DNA from: Methylococcales bacterium
GTDB taxonomy: Bacteria; Pseudomonadota; Gammaproteobacteria; Methylococcales; UBA1147
Assembly: GCA_024958995.1 (NCBI GenBank)
Contig: JANXGZ010000320.1
Span: forward strand, 1-12,986
Direction of reading: 5' to 3'
Length of the DNA stretch: 12,986 nt
The position numbers and the translations under genes are program-made. Below the pieces are notes generated by a model. It was not told where the DNA came from, ran no database searches, and saw only the letters and a program-made list of their open reading frames with translations. Each line of letters opens with the position of its first letter. Within the stretch, counting starts at the first letter, position 1. This document shows, one piece after another, positions 7,115-12,986 of this stretch.

Positions 7115-7801
7115 TCATTGGTGCTGGATACGCCTGAATGAGAGGTTTATTCGGGGTTGGATTGTTTTTTTCGATCTCGGTACGCTGTGGCGCCAATAAC
7201 GCTGGAATTCGCCGCACATGATGATCAGGTCGCCGTTTTCAAGGTTAATGGAATGGCGTGTGCCGGTTTTTATATGATGCACCCTGAAGACTCGGGTTTC
7301 CCCGATACTGAGCGAAGCTAGGTAGGGTCTCGGGCCCAGTTCTTTTTCACTGTCAGCATGCCAGCCCATCGCATCGTTGCCGTCACGGTAAAAATTGCAT
7401 AGGACACTGTTGAAGTTCTGGCCGGTAGTTTCTTCCAGCCGTATTCTCAGATCAGTCAGCAGCGGATGCCAGGGCAGAGGGTGATGCACGATACCGGAAT
7501 AGGTATAAATTGCTCCTTGATGCCCGTACCAGCACACCAGCCGGGGTGAGCGGACGGTTTTTCCGTAGATACGGATCGATTCCTCCGTCCACGCAAGATC
7601 TTGGGTTAGCCGGTCGAGCAGCGCCGAGGCCTCTGGCGCAGCAAGGAAACAGGGCATGAGGAGCAGTTGCCCGTCGTTTTCCACTAGCGGCATCATCGTT
7701 CTTCGGCTGGTCCGATTTGCCGATGGAACACCAGGGATAGTGGCGGTTGATTGGAGACTCGTTTCGTTTTGCATCGGGGATTTCATTTCGCAGTTGATCA
7801 C
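7115..7801 (-). CDS. AlkB-family Fe(II)/2-oxoglutarate-dependent dioxygenase (alkylated nucleic acid repair)
   Basis: AlkB enzymes oxidatively remove methyl and related groups from bases such as 1-methyladenine and 3-methylcytosine. In the longest frame (228 residues) the core shows SPRLVCWYG, NFYRDGNDAMGWHAD with iron ligands His148 and Asp150, the third ligand His205 in YWRHSVP, and the 2-oxoglutarate-binding arginines in PRINLSFRR (about 217 and 223). PRLxxWYG and NxYRDGxDxMxWHxD are nearer to the AlkB2/ALKBH2-3 branch than to E. coli AlkB. The coordinates give the whole open frame from a GTG; the true start is unresolved. The first 35 residues are polar, look unconserved and lack a ribosome binding site. 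Tandem ATGs at 7696 and 7693 would give about 193 residues, the usual length. It is convergent with aceA and divergent from the porin; no ada or other adaptive-response gene is near. Confidence 0.9.
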   Translation of the reverse strand: MINCEMKSPMQNETSLQSTATIPGVPSANRTSRRTMMPLVENDGQLLLMPCFLAAPEASALLDRLTQDLAWTEESIRIYGKTVRSPRLVCWYGHQGAIYTYSGIVHHPLPWHPLLTDLRIRLEETTGQNFNSVLCNFYRDGNDAMGWHADSEKELGPRPYLASLSIGETRVFRVHHIKTGTRHSINLENGDLIIMCGEFQRYWRHSVPRSKKTIQPRINLSFRRIQHQ

Positions 7802-8067
7802 GGTGTCAATTCAAGCATTCCCGGGGCCCTTAGTATTCGTCAGTGTCAGTGATTCGAGGGTGGATCCCGCCATTTTTGGAATCCATGAGTTTGAGGGATT
7901 GACCAGGTCACTGGATTGCCGGATTGGTCCGTTTGTTGACCAGTTTTTTTCGTTTTCAACCTGCACGTAATGAAACTGTAACATTGGAACCCTATCCTTG
8001 CCTTCGATTTTGAAAGTGGGAGTGTGTTGTCTGATGCATTTCCCAGTTTGTAACTTGGAGGTATTCG

Positions 8068-9414
8068 ATGAAAAAGATCTTGAGTACGATTGCAGTGATC
8101 GCCGGATGGATGGCGTTCGGTTTGGCAGTGACGCCTGTTGTCCATGCGGAAAAGACACTTGAACAAATTCTGCTTGAAAAAGGGATTCTGACCAAGGCCG
8201 ATATTGAAAGTCTGAAAAAAAGCGCCTCTGCGTCCTCTTCTTCTGACGGCTATAGAATCAAGACCGGAAGCAATGGATTCCAGATCAAGTCCGAGGATGG
8301 CGATTTCGATTTTGGCGTTGGTGGGCGTGTACAGACCGACGTCAACTTTTTCTTTCCGAACAATCCGAACGGGAACGGCATGGAAGTCCGCCGTGTACGT
8401 CTGAAAGGCTACGGTAGAATCTACGGCGACTGGCAATACAAGGCCGAAATCGACTTTGCTGAATACAGCAAGATTGACCTTACAGACGGATGGTTGGCTT
8501 ATACGGGAATTAAGGGTTGGACCACTAAGATTGGTCACCAGAAGGTGCCATGGAGCCTTCAGTCAGAGGCGAGTTCCAACTGGCAAACCTTCCAGGAGCG
8601 TGCTCAGACCGATGCATTCATTGATACTTCGTACCTTGGTCGTCGGCGTCTGGGCATGACCGTTCAGTATGCAGACCCTCTTTTTTATGGCCGCGCTGGA
8701 GCGTTTGCGGCGGGTATCAACGAAGACGGTGGGTTCAATCAGAGCTTTGGGACAGCGTTCAGGGGATTAGTTGCTCCGATCAACGAAAAGGAACGGCACT
8801 TTCATGTGGGTGGTTCGGTGCATTATCGTGACCTGGAAGTAACTGAGGATACCGATATTGAATTGCAGTTCAAGTACCATCCCGAAGCGCACATTGGGGG
8901 TAAAGATCCGGCTGGACGTTATTGGATCGATGCCAAGAGCATGAATGAAAAAAGTATCCTTGGTGGTAATGCTGAAATCGCCGGCTACTGGGGACCGCTC
9001 CATGGCCAGGCCGAATACGTCAACATGAATGTTGAACGCTTGAGCGGTAGAAACTCGTTGAGTTTCCATGGGGCTTACGCACAGCTTGGATACTTCCTGA
9101 CCGGTGAACACATGCACTGGAAACAGAAAGCGGGTCAGTGGAAACGGGTCAAGGTGCTCAATCCCGTCGGTAGGGGTGGTGGTATTGGCGCCTGGGAAGT
9201 CGCTGGTCGTTTCAGTTATCTGGATCTTGTCGATGAAGACATCGACGGCGGACGTGCACGCAACTGGACTGCAGCTTTGAACTGGTGGGCGAATCAGAAC
9301 ATCATGTTCCGTCTCAATTATGTGTATTCGGATAGGGATCCGGGTACAAGTAACACAGCCATAGAGCATGACTATGTCCACGCTGTAACGGCTCGGGCGC
9401 AGGTGGTCTTCTAG
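8068..9414 (+). CDS. Outer-membrane porin of the OprP/OprO (phosphate-selective porin) family
   Basis: The 448-residue product has a classic signal peptide (MKK, hydrophobic core, VVHA cut before Glu28). A short helical stretch follows (KTLEQILLEKGILTKADIES, 29-48), of the kind seen before the barrel in many OprP-like porins, then a Ser-rich spacer, and then a barrel of alternating aromatic/polar strands. GGRVQTD (about 90), EVRRVRLKGYGRIYGDWQYK and WTTKIGHQKVPWS are blocks typical of Pfam porin_O_P, and the chain ends in Phe, as expected for BAM-assembled proteins. The length fits the family (about 410-450). The ribosome binding site GGAGG (8057-8061) is 6 bases before the ATG. Substrate is uncertain: many members are not phosphate-specific and I found no convincing Pho box in 7802-8067. 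After the stop, ACTGG/CCAGT (9435-9447) and a wide inverted repeat (9422-9428 with 9490-9496) may end transcription, without a T tract. Confidence 0.92.
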   Translation: MKKILSTIAVIAGWMAFGLAVTPVVHAEKTLEQILLEKGILTKADIESLKKSASASSSSDGYRIKTGSNGFQIKSEDGDFDFGVGGRVQTDVNFFFPNNPNGNGMEVRRVRLKGYGRIYGDWQYKAEIDFAEYSKIDLTDGWLAYTGIKGWTTKIGHQKVPWSLQSEASSNWQTFQERAQTDAFIDTSYLGRRRLGMTVQYADPLFYGRAGAFAAGINEDGGFNQSFGTAFRGLVAPINEKERHFHVGGSVHYRDLEVTEDTDIELQFKYHPEAHIGGKDPAGRYWIDAKSMNEKSILGGNAEIAGYWGPLHGQAEYVNMNVERLSGRNSLSFHGAYAQLGYFLTGEHMHWKQKAGQWKRVKVLNPVGRGGGIGAWEVAGRFSYLDLVDEDIDGGRARNWTAALNWWANQNIMFRLNYVYSDRDPGTSNTAIEHDYVHAVTARAQVVF

Positions 9415-9891
9415 GGTTGCAACCGAAATCGGCAACTGGAAGCCAGTGGGCTTACCGAGGGGAAGTGTCCGCCTGCCCGAGGTCCCTGGTTTCGGTCACC
9501 GTCCCCTTGAAGAGTCTCTTAGACGGTTCAGAAACTGGACGATTCGCTTTCTGATGTCATTAGTTTGGTGAATGAATGTGATACCTGGATACAGGTATCG
9601 GCCCTTGCTCCGCATGGCCGAAATTTGTTGTCTTTTCTTGCACAGCCGAGTTGTGTTCCAGTTCTGTCGGTCAATGTCTTTGACAGGCTGGCCCACGGTT
9701 TTTCGACCGGTTTTAGACATTAGATCTGTCAATCCGATCTGATTCCCCGTGTTTTCAAAAAGATGTAAAATACCACTGTCCTCCGAAGCTTCGCGGGAGG
9801 CTCGTGAGATCGCAAGATTGTAGTCGAGGGCGTCTGGCCGTTTCAGGTAATGCTGCCGAATTGCGAACAAAAACCCTTCCTGGAGAAATAG
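9415..9891. other. 477-base gap between porin and purE
   Basis: No known gene is recognisable. A 124-codon minus-strand frame (TTG 9870 to TGA 9496, a basic Arg/Gln-rich product) and a plus-strand frame from ATG 9574 of about 57 codons overlap each other; neither resembles a family I know. The minus frame has a modest upstream purine run (AGGAAGGG) and remains a weak possibility. The gap holds the hairpin at 9580-9599 and presumably the purE promoter; TAAAAT at 9766-9771 is a possible -10 box without a clear -35. I saw no convincing PurR operator. Confidence 0.45.
9580..9599. repeat. Perfect 8-bp inverted repeat (hairpin) in the porin-purE gap
   Basis: GATACCTG and CAGGTATC are perfectly complementary around a GATA loop. 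There is no T run on either side, so it is not an ordinary terminator. It may be an operator, an RNA hairpin or chance. Confidence 0.6.
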
Positions 9892-10386
9892 ATGTCGCCA
9901 AAAGTTGGAATCATCATGGGGTCAAGGTCCGACTGGGAAACCATGGTACACACGGAAGAATTACTGAGCCAACTGAATATTCCGTACGAGGTCCGTGTGG
10001 TTTCCGCCCACCGTACGCCGGATCAGTTATTCAGTTACGCGGTCACTGCCCGTGATCGTGGGCTGGAGGTCATCATTGCCGGGGCTGGCGGAGCTGCTCA
10101 TCTTCCCGGGATGATCGCTTCCAAGACTACCCTTCCGGTACTGGGTGTACCGGTTCAGTCTCGGGCGCTGAACGGAATGGATTCACTACTGTCGATTGTC
10201 CAGATGCCGGCCGGTGTTCCGGTAGGAACACTCGCAATCGGTAAGGCGGGCGCGAGTAATGCGGCCCTGTTGGCGGCTTCCATTCTGGCGAACAAGTATC
10301 CGGAATACGAAAAGTCGCTGGCGCAGTTCCGTCAGCAACAGACAGAGGCTGTCGAAGTCAATCCAGATCCAAGGGCGCAGTCATGA
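9892..10386 (+). CDS. purE: 5-(carboxyamino)imidazole ribonucleotide mutase (PurE class I)
   Basis: PurE converts N5-CAIR, made by PurK, to 4-carboxy-AIR in de novo purine synthesis. The 164-residue protein has the class I signature throughout: MGSRSDWETM (9-18), SAHRTP with the catalytic His at 40, IAGAGGAAHLPGM, the PVLGVPV block, and GMDSLLSIVQMPAGVPVGT, with AIGKAGASNAALLA near the end. An adjacent purK confirms class I, since class II enzymes use CO2 directly. GGAG (9882-9885) lies 6 bases before the ATG. The stop overlaps the purK start in an ATGA, so translation is probably coupled. The last 15 or so residues (VEVNPDPRAQS) are a non-conserved tail. Confidence 0.97.
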   Translation: MSPKVGIIMGSRSDWETMVHTEELLSQLNIPYEVRVVSAHRTPDQLFSYAVTARDRGLEVIIAGAGGAAHLPGMIASKTTLPVLGVPVQSRALNGMDSLLSIVQMPAGVPVGTLAIGKAGASNAALLAASILANKYPEYEKSLAQFRQQQTEAVEVNPDPRAQS

Positions 10387-11516
10387 TCGTTGGCATCGTT
10401 GGAGGTGGCCAGCTGGCCCGCATGATGCTGCTGGAGAGTTATTCTCTGGGTCTTCGTTTTGTCACACTCGACCCTTCTGCCGACGCTTGCGCCGGCCATG
10501 TTGGCGAATTGATCCAGGCGCCCTACGATGACGAGAAGGCATTGCGGCAGCTAGCCGGAAAGGTCGACGTTGTTACCTTCGAATTTGAGAATGTGCCGGA
10601 TACCAGCATCCATGTATTGTCCGAGCAGCTTCCAGTTTATCCTCCGCCCGAGGCGTTGGGGTTTTCCCAGGATCGGATGACGGAAAAGAACCTGTTCACA
10701 GAGCTTGGAATCCCAACGCCGAGTTACCTGCCGGTTGATAGCCTGCCGGAATTGGAAGGCGCAGCCCTCGAACTGGGAATGCCGTTGATCCTCAAGACCC
10801 GCAGGCTGGGGTATGATGGCAAGGGTCAGTACCGGATCAATGCGCGGCAGGATATCCTGCCTGCATGGGAAGCCTTGGGCGGCGTACCTCTGATCGCCGA
10901 ACAGTACATCTCTTTCGATCGCGAGATATCCATCATCGCTGTACGGGGGCAGTCCGGAGAAACCCGCTATTACCCGGTTCCTGAAAATACTCACCGGAAT
11001 GGCATTCTGCATCTGTCGGTATGCCGGCCGGGAGACCCGAGACAGGCCGATGCCGAAAGCTACATCGATCGGCTGCTGGATCGCCTGGATTATGTCGGGG
11101 TGCTGACTCTGGAACTGTTCGAGCATGAAGGCAGGCTTCTTGCCAATGAAATTGCGCCGCGGGTCCATAACTCGGGACACTGGACCATCGAGGGGAGCGA
11201 AACTAGCCAGTTCGAGAATCATATCCGTGCGATCACCGGATTGCCGCTGGGGTCCACGGCTGCCAAAGGCTGTTCGGTGATGGTCAATTTCATCGGTAAC
11301 CTGCCGGACAGGGCGGAAGCACTGGCATCGTTCGAAACGCTTGGTTTTCACGCCTACGGCAAGGAACCTCGTCTCGGCAGAAAAGTCGGCCATGGCACCA
11401 TCAATACGGTGGACGCAGAGAGCCTTGAAGCAATGATTCCTGAGCTGAGCCGGATGGCCTTGTCCGCTTCCGAAGCAATGACGCGGTCACCGCTTGCGGC
11501 CACTGCGCGCAAATAA
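10383..11516 (+). CDS. purK: 5-(carboxyamino)imidazole ribonucleotide synthase
   Basis: PurK uses ATP and bicarbonate to carboxylate AIR to N5-CAIR, feeding PurE. The 377-residue product is an ATP-grasp enzyme of usual length. It has the N-terminal glycine-rich GGGQLARMM (7-15), a conserved TFEFENVP strand, the EKNLFTELGIPTPSY entry to the ATP-grasp fold, the KTRRLGYDGKGQY nucleotide-binding loop, the EQYISFDREIS block, and the metal- and substrate-binding EIAPRVHNSGHWTIEG with SQFENHIRA. The start overlaps the purE stop by four bases. Between its stop and the end of the convergent ygfZ (11517-11745) there is no gene; CCTCG/CGAGG (11532-11548) is a hairpin without a T tract, and GAAGGAGGGCAG precedes a six-codon frame (11688-11708) that I regard as chance. 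Confidence 0.97.
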   Translation: MIVGIVGGGQLARMMLLESYSLGLRFVTLDPSADACAGHVGELIQAPYDDEKALRQLAGKVDVVTFEFENVPDTSIHVLSEQLPVYPPPEALGFSQDRMTEKNLFTELGIPTPSYLPVDSLPELEGAALELGMPLILKTRRLGYDGKGQYRINARQDILPAWEALGGVPLIAEQYISFDREISIIAVRGQSGETRYYPVPENTHRNGILHLSVCRPGDPRQADAESYIDRLLDRLDYVGVLTLELFEHEGRLLANEIAPRVHNSGHWTIEGSETSQFENHIRAITGLPLGSTAAKGCSVMVNFIGNLPDRAEALASFETLGFHAYGKEPRLGRKVGHGTINTVDAESLEAMIPELSRMALSASEAMTRSPLAATARK

Positions 11517-11745
11517 ACCCGGCTGATCGTTCCTCGGAAATTTCGAGGTCCAGCGAATCTGGGTCCAGTGTAATCAGCTCTGGCATTGCCATTGATTGGC
11601 GTTTGCCTGAAGCCGTGTGTCTGGTGTATTTGTCCTGCTACGGTGTCGACAGGCAGTGCTAACTGGTTGACCCCCGAAGGAGGGCAGATGAAGGGCTCTC
11701 CGTTGTGATCGCGATGTTGTTTTTGCTTCCTAAGCAGCCTGCCGT

Positions 11746-12759
11746 TTATACCAAGGGGTAAGGCGATTTGAGAATTTGGAGAAGGCTTCCCGGGGATTTC
11801 TCGAGATACAGGTTTTCTGAGCCGGATTGGTCGATCTGCAGCACAGTCAGCAGTCGAATGTCTCCGCTTCTAAGGACTTCAGCTTTAATGACCTGTCCGA
11901 CACTCTGTTCGTGTCCTTGCTTCATGATGTTTTCACTGGGCTCCGGCAATCTGTCGCTGGCACAGCCTGCCAGGTACATTCTCCGTTTCAGTTTTCCGAG
12001 GTAATGGGTACGTGCGACGATTTCCTGACCGGTATAACAGCCTTTCTTGAAGCTGATCCCTCCCAGCAGATCCAGGTTGAACATCTGGGGAACGAAGGTT
12101 CCGCTGGTTTTAGCGTCTAGGGTGGGGATGCCGTTGAGAATGCACAGAAGGTCCCAGCGGGACGGCGGTGTTTCACTGGCATTGCCATGCTCAACGAGTT
12201 GAGCCCATTGCCGTTGCGCCGCTTCCGACGTTCCAAGGAAGATCCACTGGCCCAGCCCGAAGCCGATCCACTGGTTGCTGTTTTCGTTGATCACTGGGTA
12301 GCGCGCCTTGTCGGAATCGGCCTCGATCGGGGGCAGGTGTTCGGGCAAGGCATCGCCAGAGAGCCCGAAAAAACCGAGAGTGTTGGTGACATCTTCGATC
12401 TTGACCCTGGATCGCAGGACGTACATCCGAAGCCGTTTTTCTACCGGGGGTGCCAGAGTCTTCGGCAGGACCAGGTAGAAAGCTCCGTTACGGATGAACA
12501 TGAGGAAATTTGTCAGCGCCCGGCCTTTGGGGTTGCAGATGGCTCCGGGGATCGCGCGGTCAGCCGTTAGGGATTTGATATCACAGGTTGTCTGGCCCTG
12601 TAGGAAGTTGGTTGAATCCTCGCCGCTTACCGAGAGTATCGAATATCGGGACAGGGGGGATAAGGTGGTTTCCGAGGCATTCGAAGTGACGTCAACAGTG
12701 GTTTCTGCAGACCCTTCGAAATCACGGGTTTCGACAAATGCCTGCCACGTCGGAATCAT
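11746..12759 (-). CDS. ygfZ: Folate-binding Fe-S cluster protein YgfZ (GcvT-like)
   Basis: YgfZ binds tetrahydrofolate and helps maintain or repair certain [4Fe-4S] proteins such as MiaB; the eukaryotic counterpart is IBA57. The hallmark KKGCYTGQEIVAR with its essential Cys (residue 241 from this start) is present, preceded by GTFVPQMFNLDLLGGISF, as in E. coli. FLQGQTTCDI and CNPKGRA near the N-terminus belong to the GcvT-like folate fold. The frame stays open nine more codons to a TTG at 12786. I chose the ATG at 12759 because the TTG has no ribosome binding site, while CTGGAAAC precedes the ATG, weakly. That gives 337 residues against 326 in E. coli. It is divergent from the SDHAF4-type gene, with 84 bases between the two starts, so the promoters must overlap or lie back to back. 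Confidence 0.95.
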   Translation of the reverse strand: MIPTWQAFVETRDFEGSAETTVDVTSNASETTLSPLSRYSILSVSGEDSTNFLQGQTTCDIKSLTADRAIPGAICNPKGRALTNFLMFIRNGAFYLVLPKTLAPPVEKRLRMYVLRSRVKIEDVTNTLGFFGLSGDALPEHLPPIEADSDKARYPVINENSNQWIGFGLGQWIFLGTSEAAQRQWAQLVEHGNASETPPSRWDLLCILNGIPTLDAKTSGTFVPQMFNLDLLGGISFKKGCYTGQEIVARTHYLGKLKRRMYLAGCASDRLPEPSENIMKQGHEQSVGQVIKAEVLRSGDIRLLTVLQIDQSGSENLYLEKSPGSLLQILKSPYPLV

Positions 12760-12780
12760 GTTTCCAGTAGAGTTACAATT

Positions 12781-12809
12781 TTTCAAATGAGCGGAACTTG
12801 GTATAGAAT
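12781..12809 (+). promoter_or_regulatory. Possible sigma-70 promoter for the SDHAF4-type gene
   Basis: TAGAAT (12804-12809, 5 of 6 matches to the -10 consensus) lies 17 bases after a weak -35-like TTTCAA (12781-12786). TGG directly before TATAGA (12802-12807) could also act as an extended -10. The start codon follows 34 bases later, with the ribosome binding site AGGTGGA at 12830-12836. The site overlaps the presumed leader of the divergent ygfZ. Confidence 0.35.
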
Positions 12810-12843
12810 GCGCAGTTCCGAATCTTAGCAGGTGGAACTGACG

Positions 12844-12986
12844 ATGTCTCCCGAATCAGAAGCGACGCAGGTAACGACACAGAAGGTTAAACCGCCACTT
12901 GTCCGAAAATTGGGTCGGGCCAGGAAAGAAGAAGTGGGTGGCCGTTCGGGACCCGAACCGACACGTTATGGGGATTGGGAAAAGCA
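12844..12986 (+). CDS. DUF1674 / SDHAF4-type succinate dehydrogenase assembly factor (partial, runs off right edge)
   Basis: From ATG 12844, 47 codons remain open to the window edge. A polar N-terminal arm of about 30 residues leads into EVGGRSGPEPTRYGDWEK, which matches the highly conserved start of the DUF1674/SDHAF4 domain (GG..GPEPTRYGDWE.KGR..DF); the final residues lie beyond the edge. In mitochondria SDHAF4 binds the flavinated SdhA subunit and promotes its union with SdhB while limiting autooxidation. Bacterial members are presumed, not shown, to act likewise. The start is supported by AGGTGGA 7 bases upstream. Proteins of this family are only about 60-110 residues, so over half is probably visible. 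Its divergent partner is ygfZ, an Fe-S protein factor, which fits a role in assembly of a flavin/Fe-S respiratory enzyme. Confidence 0.82.
   Translation, partial: MSPESEATQVTTQKVKPPLVRKLGRARKEEVGGRSGPEPTRYGDWEK

Noticed and set aside
7811..8538. Two minus-strand frames (8158-7811 and 8538-7846) across the porin start
   Set aside because: Both lie over the signal peptide and first strands of the porin, whose start and ribosome binding site are clear. The products are not protein-like.
9496..9870. 124-codon minus-strand frame in the porin-purE gap
   Set aside because: TTG start, mixed codon use, overlaps the likely purE promoter, no recognisable family. Not excluded, but too weak to call.
10551..11393. 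280-codon open frame on the minus strand opposite purK
   Set aside because: It lies entirely within purK and the product resembles nothing known; long antisense frames are common in genes with this codon use.

Overview
The window looks like a housekeeping-rich stretch of a gammaproteobacterial chromosome. It carries an E. coli-type PpnN nucleosidase, an E. coli-type isocitrate lyase, a YgfZ protein with a divergent neighbour, a purE-purK pair with an ATGA overlap, an OprP/OprO-type porin with a Gram-negative signal peptide and a terminal Phe, and what looks like a small DUF2897 membrane protein. GC is moderate (low fifties by eye). I cannot name a genus. I see no mobile element, CRISPR array, tRNA, rRNA or phage gene.

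Layout from left to right. (1) Bases 1-146, minus: the first 48 codons of a membrane-anchored family 2 glycosyltransferase that runs off the left edge. (2) Bases 411-3953, minus: a DUF255/YyaL thioredoxin-fold protein followed 135 bases downstream by ppnN. (3) Bases 4029-5147, plus: a 50-residue DUF2897-like membrane peptide, a 546-base gap, then an unrecognised membrane-tethered protein with an EPEA repeat linker and a compact C-terminal domain. (4) Bases 5148-5712: a gap with several hairpins, one of which is a good intrinsic terminator pointing left, so an unannotated minus-strand RNA is possible. (5) Bases 5713-7060: aceA with its own strong terminator. (6) Bases 7115-7801, minus: an AlkB-family dioxygenase. 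(7) Bases 8068-9414, plus: an OprP/OprO-type porin. (8) Bases 9892-11516, plus: purE and purK. (9) Bases 11746-12759, minus: ygfZ. (10) Base 12844 to the right edge, plus: the N-terminal part of a DUF1674/SDHAF4-type succinate dehydrogenase assembly factor.

How they fit together: most genes are single-gene units in basic metabolism and repair. PurE and PurK perform consecutive steps of purine synthesis, and PpnN breaks down purine nucleotides. AceA runs the glyoxylate shunt and yields succinate. YgfZ (Fe-S protein maintenance) and SDHAF4 (assembly of succinate dehydrogenase, a flavin and Fe-S enzyme) share a divergent promoter region. That pairing is the most informative piece of context. I did not find a new multi-gene defence or biosynthetic system. 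The best candidates for something undescribed are the 139-residue membrane-tethered protein at 4728-5147, the possible minus-strand RNA ending near 5170, and the SDHAF4 gene placed where enterobacteria carry sdhE.
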